In this document: piece by piece, positions 42,542 through 51,905 of the stretch
Position numbering within the stretch: the first letter of the stretch is position 1
How the letters are laid out: the number at the start of each line of letters is the position of its first letter
Origin: Trichopria drosophilae
Taxonomy: Eukaryota; Arthropoda; Insecta; Hymenoptera; Diapriidae
Length of the DNA stretch: 64,000 bases
Reading direction: 5' to 3'
Assembly (NCBI GenBank): GCA_030407085.1
Contig: CM059587.1
Span: 72,839,001-72,903,000, forward strand
The notes under the pieces: model-generated
What the model was told of the DNA's origin: nothing
Database searches by the model: none
The model's input: the letters and a program-made list of their open reading frames with translations, nothing else
Translations under genes and position numbers: made by a program

Positions 42542-44200
42542 CCTGGGACCGGGCTATCAGCGCCTCCTCCATGGCGCGTCGTCTCGAGGGGCAACTCAAA
42601 CTGTTCGCCAAGTGCTCGTGGGGCAGTTTCCTCCTCTTGCAGGAGGCGCACTTTGCCGGCGCCTCCGTCTGCGGGCACTCAGCGACTTTGTGGCCCGCTT
42701 CGGCCCAGTGCTTGCAGGTGTCGCGCTTGGCGCGACAGTATTTGGCGGGGTGGCCAAACCCCCCCAGCACCTGAAGCACTGCTTCACCCCCGAGTTCTCG
42801 CGCACTCGGCACTAACTCCACCCACGGAATATCCTTCCCTTGGGCAGGATGGCGTCCCGAAGCGCGGGAGCCATCTCCAAGACTCGGTGGGCCTGATCTC
42901 CTCCTTTCGCGCCGGTGCGGTAGGCGACTCTGGCGGTGAGCCGAGTGCCACCGGCGTCGCCCAGCGCGTGCTTGCGAAGGCGGGCCACCAAGTCACCGTC
43001 AGTGACGTCGTTCGGAACGTCATAGACGATGACCCGCGGCTGCTGGCCCTCGGCCTCGGTCACCATCAGCCCCGTCTTTTTGAGGGCATCGTTCTCCGAG
43101 GAGCTTTCGCACATCCTCGGCCTCATCTGTTTCGATGCGGACGCGCCCTCCACTCAATCTCACAACACCCCGCACCTTGATCTTTAGGGCCTCGGGGTTC
43201 ACGACCCGCTTGACGATGTCCCGCATTTCGTCACTGGTGGCCTCGGGAGCCGTGGTCGCTGGGGCAACGATGACCACGTGGCGCTTTGGCCTGATCCTAG
43301 GAGCGGTTGGTGAGGAGGCTCGCACAACGGGCACCCCAATCGGTGAATACTTTATTTTTTCGAAGAATCGCGCTTTGACTTTTTTTTCTTCGACGGATCT
43401 TTTTTTTTAAATTATCCTTGTCGGGTTTTGACTTGTTAACTTTTTTGCGTTTTTGACACCCGCAAGTACATTTCTTATCGCGCGTACCCGTACAATGACA
43501 CATGTCCACTTCTTTCAATCTGTCTAAGACACTCTTCTCGGGCAATTCGTCCGCAGGACGTCGCGTAGACCCCGCCGAAGAAAGACCGGAAATAGACAGA
43601 TTTGTACGACTGACTGCGGGAAACAAGTGTCTTGGGAATGCATTTGCGTTGACCGAGATTCTTGAGGCACTTGCTTCATCGCCCCAGGTGTCGGGACGCG
43701 TTCGTGTATACGCGGCTGCGAAATGTCCGTTGCACCCGTCCAGGATCCACTGCCGATTGAACGGACTTCAATCGGTTTCTTTTTCGGTCTTCCCTGTTTT
43801 CTTTTTTCGGCGGGGTGAGTTATAGTCTTAGACAAATCAGTCCCGCTTTCGGGATCGGACGTCGAAAACGTGAACAAGTGTTTTCGAAGGGAAACTTCCT
43901 CGATATCGGTATCGACGTCGTATGTGTTATCGTCCATGTCAGTGTCGACTCCTGATTGCAATTCCCATGCCTCGATCTTTGCCCAGCGCTTTTCAGCCCT
44001 TACGGCTGCTTTTTTGGCACTGGAGTCAGAGTCCGTGCTATGTTTGATAAAGTAGCCAAGGCTGAACGCGCCAACCTTGGCCACTTCGTCGCCTTCTGAG
44101 TCCGACTCGGACGTACCAGCCCTTCTTCGGGGCTCTTCAGTTGCCGAGGAATCGGAAGTGTCCGACTCATAGGGTCTTGCAGCGCTGGCAGGGGGGGTTT
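42534..44200 (-). pseudogene. R1-like LINE ORF1 (Gag-like), frameshifted
   Basis: Minus-strand nucleic-acid-binding ORF1, now in at least three frames. The Ser/Asp/Glu-rich N-terminus (SDTSDSSATEEP near 44160, VAKVGAFSLGYFIKHSTDSD near 44080) is followed by QGRPKKKPIEVRS. A basic segment follows (KKCTCGCQKRKK, 43500-43430), then VVIVAPATTAPEATSDEMRD (43270), VKRVVNPEALKIKVRGVVRL, and QPRVIVYDVPNDVTDGDLVA. It ends with three CCHC-type zinc knuckles near 42780-42600 (CFRCWGGLGHPAKYC-like, CKHWAEAGHKVAEC, CASCKRRKLPHEHLANSLSC). This is the standard layout of R1-clade ORF1. Dead copy. Confidence 0.7.
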
Positions 44201-45009
44201 AGCCCCTTCTGCTTCGTCACGGGGATTTTACCCTCTTTTTCCCGCCCTCCTTGTGGCAAGGCGCCTCTCCTTCCACAGCGACAACCCTCTCCATCCTTCT
44301 CCCACCTCCCATAACCTTCCACCCCTTCTCCATCTTAAGTGTGTTTTTTGTTTTGTTATTATTCTTCATGTTAGGTCCCACGAGCGTGGTTGGAAAAACA
44401 TGTCCGGCTGTGCAGAGCCCCCATACACAGCTAAGGGAATTAATACACCCCGCTGCTCCCCTGAGCCAGCGGGGGGGACCGTTTGCGACGCACATGCTCT
44501 GCGCCATGCAGGCCTCGGCACGGTACCTCACGCCTTACCTTGAGCGCCATAGGGGTCCCGGGGCGGGCCAGTCCCCTAACTGCCTTTCGGCGGCCCCCTG
44601 GGATTCTCCACGGATCCCTCCCCCTCGACCAATCCGGCATGGTAGCACCTACCGGCATAGCCCGAGGGTTCATTGGGATGCTGCGAGTCGTGCAACACTT
44701 GGACCAAAGTCTCCTGGGGTGAGAACACCCCGGAAGACCTTGGAGCCCTCCCGCCTCGACAAGGCGGATGCACATGGGGGGGGGGAGTAGATAGGGACAG
44801 AAAATCTGAAGTGGTGTTTAAGGTGCCCTGCCCAATGGGGCGGGGCAGAGTTTAAGGGCTCTGCCATCCCCGCCGTGGCTACCAGTTTGACGTGAAGGGG
44901 CTTGTCTTCACGCCTCTACTGGTCAAGAGAAGCCTTTCTAACGAAACCACTGCCCCCGCGAGTCCAACCCACGGGGAGTAGATAGGGACATTGTCTAGGA
45001 TGCACTCTA
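44201..45009 (-). other. GC-rich LINE leader-like sequence, no gene
   Basis: Strongly GC-rich compared with the window. It has G-runs and the word AGTAGATAGGGACA at 44786 and 44976, which recurs at 46052. It lies upstream of ORF1 in the minus orientation, so probably 5' leader sequence of the R1-like LINE(s). Several open frames on both strands overlap each other and carry no domain; I call none. Confidence 0.45.
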
Positions 45010-45317
45010 CTATGCCGTAACTCTGGGAGGTACCTGAGCTTTTCGCCATACTCTCCCCCTTCCGGTTAATGCGATGTGTCCATATTGTTGGCAGTTGAAG
45101 CATCGTGTGGTTTCCACGAAGTCCTCGATTGTGTAGACTAGCCAATCTATGCAGATTCTTCGTCGCTCTAAGAGATTCTCTCTTGCTTTGGGTGTCACTT
45201 CTATGACCCAGTTTGTTATTTCGGCGTCTTTTTTACCGAATTTGTATTTCGCTACTGCAGTGTCTTTTTCGTCTGCGACATGGCTTTTTAACACTACGTT
45301 AATTTTATCTGCGTTCT
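45010..45317 (-). pseudogene. LINE ORF1 fragment with zinc knuckle
   Basis: Minus strand: NVVLKSHVADEKDTAVAKYK, GKKDAEITNWVIEVTPKA, ICIDWLVYTIEDFVETTRCF and NCQQYGHIA. The pattern (WV.E..P..R..L, then I.W......DF...TRC..CQ.YGH.A) is the R1-type ORF1 region leading into the first CCHC knuckle. It is cut short at both ends: upstream at the heat-shock-element sequence, downstream in leader-like DNA. Confidence 0.6.
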
Positions 45318-45341
45318 AGAATATTCTAGAACGTTCCAGAA
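45314..45341. promoter_or_regulatory. heat-shock-element array, six modules
   Basis: TTC at 45314, 45324 and 45334 alternates with GAA at 45319, 45329 and 45339, all at exact 5-bp phase, giving six contiguous inverted nGAAn modules. This is a textbook high-affinity heat-shock-factor site (three modules suffice). It lies at the edge of the LINE ORF1 fragment and of an AT-rich segment without a gene, so its target is unclear. A palindromic TTCTAGAA repeat arising by chance is the alternative. Confidence 0.6.
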
Positions 45342-46050
45342 TGTTATAGAAAAACTAACTAAAATTACTGAAAAAAGCTATTTTTATAAACAATTACTGC
45401 AATTATTAATAACAATTTTCAATATTAGTGACGCTAATGTTAATATTTTGTATAATATTAAGCAAAAACTTACCAATTGATGCTCGCTGGAGTTGAACGG
45501 CTGTCACCCGGCTTCCCCGATAGCAGTCTTCCAATTGTTGTTAACAATTGTTAAAAAAGTTAACTTACACATTTCAATTGTTGTTAATTTTTGGTATTGT
45601 TATTATAAAAAACAATTGTTGACAACAATTGTGTCTCGCTCGTTAGATGTCGGATGTTTTCTCGTTCTGGTTTCTTCTTATTGTTTATCACTTTTAGTTC
45701 ACAACACTTAACTTATTAACTGACTTTAACTTTTTTTTATAATAACAATACCAAAAATTAACAACAATTGAAATGTTTAAGTTAACTTTTTTATCGAAAA
45801 GATACTTTTTTACAAGATATCTTTCGAAAAAGACACTCAAAAGAGAACACTAGACTTCACTTTTTTCACACTTTTCTCAATTTTCAATAATTATTAAAAA
45901 TTAATAACAATGAGAAATTATTGTTAACTATTTATCACAAAAACCACTTTTCACTAAAGACTTTTCAAAATTCACTCGAAGAAAACTCGAAAAACTCACG
46001 AAAAGTGAAAGGTACCCGGGAGCTTCTGCAGCGCACTCGCTTCGGAGGCT
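45342..46050. repeat. AT-rich segment with inverted repeat
   Basis: Inverted arms of about 60 bp at 45546-45607 and 45735-45795 (GTTAACTT, CATTTCAATTGTTGTTAA, TTGGTATTGTTATTATAA and their inverses). Much of the rest is AACAATTG and AAAAGT words. No gene. Confidence 0.6.
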
Positions 46051-46490
46051 AGAGCCAGACTAGTAGATAGGGACATCTATCTTTATTTAGTACGCCCAGA
46101 GCTTATCACCATTCGGGCGTTCCTCCGAAGAGGCAGCCCCCGCTGGTTAGGGATTTAATATCTTTCCTAGCAAAAGCACTGCCCCCGCGAGTCCAACACC
46201 AACGCCCGGGCGAGTCAGGCCTCCCATGGCTCTGGCAAAAGAGACAAAAACATGGATGACACTGGCTCGGGGCCCCCGGGCTCCCGCGGTACCTTGTCCG
46301 AGTCTAGCTACCGTGGCACATGCCTGCCAAGCGGTGCTAGACGACCGAGCTCAGGCCGTCTGGGGATTCGTCCCCACCCTAGGGGCCTGGGCTTTTCTGG
46401 GGCTAGGTTGTCCTCCAAAATTGTCCGATCCTCAAGACTACCCACTGTCCTCGCTGTGGCGTGGGGGGGGGGGGACAATTTGTAATAAAT
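46051..46490. other. GC-rich LINE-leader-like sequence
   Basis: Contains AGTAGATAGGGACA (46052) and CACTGCCCCCGCGAGTCCAA (46179), the latter also at 44949, so it is a second copy of the leader-like sequence at 44.8-45.0 kb. It ends in a run of G (46464-46476). No gene called. Confidence 0.45.
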
Positions 46491-46539
46491 CAATTTCACA
46501 AATGATATTAGTGGAATCAATATGTTCCTAGAGCATGGA

Positions 46540-46690
46540 ATCCATGATTGATGCAAAGCCGATTGATACATCACCCCCTGAACATAGACGCTCAATAAAT
46601 ATGCCCAACGATCCACAGACGGATCTTGACCATCCTTTCTGTCCAGGATCAACAAATAATTCCCTCAACTTCAACACCTCTAAATAATTT
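46540..46690 (+). pseudogene. BEN-gene-associated exon, copy 1
   Basis: Reads PIDTSPPEHRRSINMPNDPQ then TDLDHPFCPGS and a stop. It is similar to the next exon-like frame at 46941-47257 (PIETSPRAYRQSINMPNTPK, HDDHQPS), including the TGGAATC..TATGTT..TAG acceptor region upstream. A duplicated exon of a low-complexity, Ser/Pro-rich protein segment; family not recognised. Confidence 0.4.
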
Positions 46691-46940
46691 AAAGTAAGTT
46701 ACTGTTGTAAGAACATATGAAATGTGCCTAGATATATTCTTATATGGTTTATTAAGCTTAATTTATCCCCGGCGTATCAAATCTCTCTAAATTTACCCTT
46801 ATTCTTCAATTTGTTGAAGAAAAATAGCTAATATTTATGTATTTCCTTCAAGACATGCTCAGTATAAGGCATAATCATCATCTGCGTTATTATATTAATA
46901 TATTGACGGCCGAGCATTGCATACATGTTATTGGAATCTG

Positions 46941-47640
46941 TATGTTTTTAGTGCGTGAAATCTTCGTATGATTCAACGCCGATTGAGACATCACCCCGTG
47001 CATACAGACAATCAATAAATATGCCTAATACTCCCAAAATTGATCACGACGACCATCAACCTTCTGTTAAAAACCATCTGTCAATTTCCTCAATTTCAGT
47101 ACTAAATAGCCCATTAATAAATTTTGGTTCTCCGTCATCTCTACTTTCGCCAGTATTAACACCGCTGGAAAAAGATGTCAACAAAGGACAGTTTCTCGAC
47201 CATGAATGTCAACTGAATGAAACACGTTATGGAAAACAAAGAAAAATTGAAAAGTAATATAATCTAGAAAATGACTCCGACGTAATGAATTGTGGTAAAT
47301 ACTGGGAAGAAAAGCCCACGCCTGACAGGTGGACATTGAAATATCAGGATGAATATAAAAACCAACATGTAATTTACTTTTTTTGCAATATTTCTTTATA
47401 CAATTTATGTAGTGTTCTGTTTCATTTAATATTCTTTATATAATTCTAATTTTAGATTGTTGAGCTCTTGCCAGGATCAAGAATTTTTGTAAATTCCTAC
47501 AATTTAAAAAATGTTATCCATAGTTGCATTAGGCAAACGACACTCCCAAGAGCTTTATCATAATGCGTATTCACCGCAGAAGCTTTGTCAAAATGCTCTG
47601 TTAAAGGAAAGAAAGCGAGTCAATTCCGGTAGAATTACTG
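46941..47640 (+). pseudogene. BEN-domain-like gene remnant
   Basis: Three exon-like pieces on the plus strand. 46941-47257 follows a TTTTTAG acceptor: Ser/Pro-rich, contains SINMPNTPKI and LSISSISVLNSPLINFGSPS, and meets TAA at 47255. The same frame goes on NDSDVMNCGKYWEEKPTPDR to a GTAATT donor near 47371. After a TTTTAG acceptor, 47458-47640 reads IVELLPGSRIFVNSYNLKNV, then RQTTLPRALS, a stop, CVFTAEALSKCSVKGKK. The last piece matches the C-terminal BEN domain pattern of insect proteins, and it recurs at 7042-7118. Stops in two exons mark it as a pseudogene. Confidence 0.5.
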
Positions 47641-48235
47641 CTATTTTGTGTGAGAATTGGTTTTCAGTATATTTATGCATGAATTGAGGTATTCGTAAAA
47701 TTCGTATAATTATAAATGATATCCTTCAGTTCTTTTCCGCTTTTTCAAAATTTTATGATACTTAAAATTTCATTCTGATTTTTGAAAATTCATCTCTTGA
47801 TGAATTAATTTATTTGCGTATCTAAACACGCGTCTTCCCGCGCAAAATCTCAAGTTCGTACACGGGGTTGTTGTTACACATAAATAAATGATAAATGTAA
47901 ATTATTACATTATTTCCATTTTCTAATTAGTTACTAAATAAACATTATATATTTTACAGCTTACGCCCGCGTATAGACGCGAAAAAAGTGGGTGGAAATT
48001 TAAGGAAGACCAAGTCGTTCTCTGGCCAGCATGCGTCAGAAATGTGTAGAAATGAAAGATAAAATAGTTTTTAATTTAAAATTGGGCAAGGAATAAATTT
48101 TAAAAAATTCATTACTCACTTATAATAACTTTGTATTATTGTTATAGATATAAAAAACATATTTACGTAGACATGTTGCTGGTTTGTGTTTTTATTAACA
48201 ATTCTAGTTAATAAGTAATAAATTGTTATTCTGCA
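47641..48235. other. no gene seen
   Basis: AT-rich; nothing recognised. Confidence 0.4.
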
Positions 48236-49166
48236 TATATGCATACAATTTTATTTTACGCATCATTTTGTGCGTAAAATCCCACTGTACAAACATGTGC
48301 CGACCTCGGCACACAAAAACTTCCCACAAATTTTACGCATAGTATATCGTAATTACGCGTTGAAATCTATTGCGTAACGTCGCATTTTACGCATAAAATA
48401 TAACTGACTAAAAAAAATGGTATTTACATATGGGTCAATTTATCAACAAAGGAAAAAGAGAAATAAAAAAACGTTGAAAATTCATATTCTATGTAAAATT
48501 CCCAATTTTATATTATTTTTATAAATTTTGTATATAGATTTTATAGCATCTTGATGTGAATATATGTTCTTTCTAATAACTGTATAAATCATTTATACAA
48601 CATTAAAAATTTACTAATACGCATAATTTTGAGTGTAAAATAAGAGTTTACAAACGTGTGCTGACTGCGACACACGAGAGTTCGTCGAAGCCGAACATAG
48701 CGTACTATAATAGTAAATGATCCATTAATATGACGCAAAAAAAATCGTCGCACAAATTTTATGCATATAGTCTATCATAAAACATTATATATGCAAGGAG
48801 TGCGTCAGAATTCCTATAATTACATTTTAGAATCAAGTGTGTAATGCCACATTTTACGTATATGTTTCATAAAGTATAAGTCTGTGCAATGTTATTTATG
48901 TATGGGTCAATTTAACAAAACAGAAAAAAATGAATAAAAAACGTTGAAAATTTATTCAGAGTGTAGACTCCATATTCTACTTAAAATATCCAGTTTTATA
49001 TAATTTTTATAAAATTTGTATAGAGATTTTATAAAATCTTTATATGAATATATGGTCTTTATAATAACTTTATAAATTTTTTATAGAACCATTTTTTTAT
49101 TTTATTTTTATACAATTTTTATACAGTCCTTTCATTAAAATTTTATAAAAATTTTATAAAACATTA
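48236..49166 (+). repeat. dispersed repeat, two tandem copies
   Basis: Copy a (about 48240-48590) and copy b (about 48610-49166) share GTGCGTAAAAT-type starts, GACACACGAGAG-type words, ACGCACAAATTTTACGCATA, then AAAACGTTGAAAATT and TATAATTTTTATAAAATTTG-type AT-rich tails. Copy b is the uninterrupted counterpart of the split copy at 27801-31921. No coding frame. Confidence 0.7.
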
Positions 49167-49179
49167 ACACCTGGGAATG

Positions 49180-49335
49180 TTCACTAATTATTCCAAAAGA
49201 TACCGAAATGATTGAGGTATACCTTTTTTATCATTTCGGTTGTACTAATGAAGGCTCTTTGATATGATATCTTAGGTCATTACATGCACTGTTCAAAATG
49301 TCATGAAATTTAATGCATATTTAATGTACCGTTCA
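49180..49335 (+). repeat. solo copy of the fold-back arm
   Basis: Same orientation and near-identical to 51250-51405 (TGTTCACTAATTAT, AAGATACCGAAATGATTGAG, TTTCGGTTGTACTAATGAAG, CATTACATGCACTGTT). Confidence 0.8.
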
Positions 49336-49739
49336 TTCATTTTTTTTGAGTTTTTAAAATGGGGGAGGGTGTTCCTTGTAGGTTTTTTGTGATGGGATCT
49401 GACCTTAAAACAAAAATTGCTTTTTTAATTTACGGTTTCATGCAATTGTATAGAATCTTTATAATTATCAATAATTGTTTAAATTTAAATCAGTATATAC
49501 GAATTAGTGTTGGAAACAAATACGTATACCGTGATATTCATTAGTAAAGCATAAAAGAGCTTAATGTTGATACGTTACGGATCAATTCAAACGTTGTTTC
49601 AATATTCTCAGCTCTCTCCTGTTGAAATAGGTATGATAAGTTAAGAGGAATTGTCGAGTATGCGCAAAATCATTTGATGATAATCCGTAGCACCAGTAAT
49701 AGTAAACAGTAGTAATAATATACGCATATACATATACAT

Positions 49740-51425
49740 AACGGTACATTAAATATGCATTAAATTTCATGACATTTTGAACAGTGCATGTAATGACCTA
49801 AGATCATATCAAAGAGTCTTATATAGTACAACCGAAAAGATAAAAAAGGAATACCTCAAGCATTGCTGCATCTTTTGGAATAATTGGTGAACATTTATGT
49901 TAGCAGCAAAACATGCAGATAACTATGAGTGAGGAATTGACCCTTCCCTCGTAGTCTATGGGAAATTAATGAGGAATATACATATCTTTGATTATTTAAG
50001 ACAACACTCTGATTTATTGCTGTAGACATTGTCATCGGAAGTGGCGCCATATTCTTAAGTTGAGAGATTACATCCGTGTTCGTGCGTCTAGAATCCCTTC
50101 GCCGACCCTTTTAATCTCTTCGGCAGAAATGCGTCAGAATCGCTGCAGACTTGTCGGCAGGGGAGAATTTCCAGCAAATTTGCTGTCTGTCTGATGATGC
50201 ATAATCCGTATTTCCGCCGACATATTCGACGCCTGACTTTGCCCATATATGCGGCAATATGCAGCAGATCTGGCTGTCTGGGCAAGAATGCTTAACGAAG
50301 TACCTAACCTAACATAAAGGACCGCCTGTGTGGGCACCACACCGGCCGCCGTGCCTCTAGTTTTCGTGGACGTGGAGCCGGGAACCTTTTTCCGCGCAGG
50401 AATCTGTACTTTTGGAATAAAAATAACTCCCGGAATGAGCAAAAATTCTTGATCTATGAGTAAACAAATAACAATGTTATAAATGATTTCGTTAGGTCTA
50501 TTGCAAATAGAATCAGTATGTTATTTTTTCACACTCCGGGCGTAGAAGTCGACTTCGCGCCCGGCAGTCATATCTTCGAGCGCAAATTATCAAAGCCCCA
50601 CGCCTGTAGTAGTAAACAATATTTTAGGCAATGCGGGCAATAAATCAACCTTCAACGAGTGCTAAGTTTTTAAAACCCATTTTAGGTCAAATAAAGTTTT
50701 CTAAAATATAATCCTTTAATATCCAGTAAATTTCAATTGTATTCACGCGGCAATGGATTAATAAAGGCAGTAAATATAAGTAAACTATAAAATTAATTTT
50801 TTCGCATTTAATTTTTTTTTCTACATACCGTTCTGAGTGTCTGTGATTAATTTTCACACTTAAGCATAGTATTTATTTTACGTTGCGTAAGGAAATGAAA
50901 ATGTACCGGGCTGCTAAACGGCAAAAACTGAATGCGAATGTTTCATAAAACATGACAAATCATCCGAAACGTCTAACAAAGAAATATGTTAACCAGGAGG
51001 ATTACCTGAGATTGGAAAGTAAAACCAGGTGTTTAGCAATCACTACTATTTCAAAGAATGTTTTTTACTAAATATACTGCCTCAACTTAAGAGTGTGGCG
51101 CCACTTCCGATGACAATGTCTACAACAATAAACCAGACTGTTGTCTTAAACAATCAAAGATATATATATTGCTCATTAATTTCCCATACAAGGGAGGAAG
51201 GGTCGATTTCTTCCTCATAGTTATCTCTATGTTTTGCTGCGAACATAAATGTTCACTAATTATGCCGAAAGATACCGAAATGATTGAGGTATTCCTTTTT
51301 TATCTTTTCGGTTGTACTAATGAAGGCTCTTTAATATGATATTTTAGGTCATTACATGCACTGTTAAAAATGTCATGAAATTTAATGAATATTTAATGTA
51401 CTGTTCATTAATTTTTCTCGTGGTA
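49740..51425. mobile_element. 1.7-kb fold-back element
   Basis: Arms 49740-50065 and 51060-51425 are inverted copies of about 330-360 bp (shared words include GTCATCGGAAGTGGCGCCA and CAACCGAAAAGATAAAAAAGG). The 1-kb centre has no recognisable gene. A 102-codon minus frame at 50134-50442 spans an RNA-like GC-richer stretch with repeated CGGCAGAAATGCGTCAG and GCGGCAATATGCAGC words. Class unknown. Confidence 0.7.
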
Positions 51426-51905
51426 TGTATAGATATACATTGTGAAGAATTAATGTATATGAGCTGGAAGTTTTTTGGCAGCGTGTTTACAGTGTAAGAT
51501 GCAAAATAATGCAGTTCGACCCCTCCGCATGACACCATCTCTAAACGTGCGTTTATGCAAAAAGAATTTTATTGAAACGTGCAGCACAATTTCTATTGAC
51601 ATTTAAATGATTCCTTCAGTTCTTTCTTGGATTGATATGTTAACTGAACATGCATAAAAAATTAATTAGTTACCTAAATCACATGATCCAAATCCAAAAG
51701 TCACTATAAAATATTGAGCAAATAAACATGGAATTAATGAATTTTGATGTTCAAAAACATATTTAAATAACGAAAAATATATAATAGAACAATATCGAAA
51801 ATAATGCTGACCTAAAATAAGTAAAATATCAACGAAAAGTGATATAAACCGAACATAACCCGATCCTGTCAAAAGTAAATATATGACGATGGTAAGATCG
51901 CATCC
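51426..51905. other. no gene seen
   Basis: AT-rich spacer between the fold-back element and the 146-bp satellite; nothing recognised. Confidence 0.4.

Noticed and set aside
41731..42815. Large plus-strand frames opposite the LINE
   Set aside because: They are GC-driven shadows of the minus-strand R1-like ORF1 and endonuclease, which carry the recognisable motifs.
44251..44855. Several GC-rich frames on both strands
   Set aside because: They overlap each other, have no domain, and lie in LINE leader-like sequence.
50185..50220. CTGATGATGC as a hammerhead core
   Set aside because: No GAAA partner or stem II can be formed nearby.
50134..50442. 102-codon minus frame in the fold-back element
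   Set aside because: No domain; the sequence has repeated noncoding words and no sensible start context.
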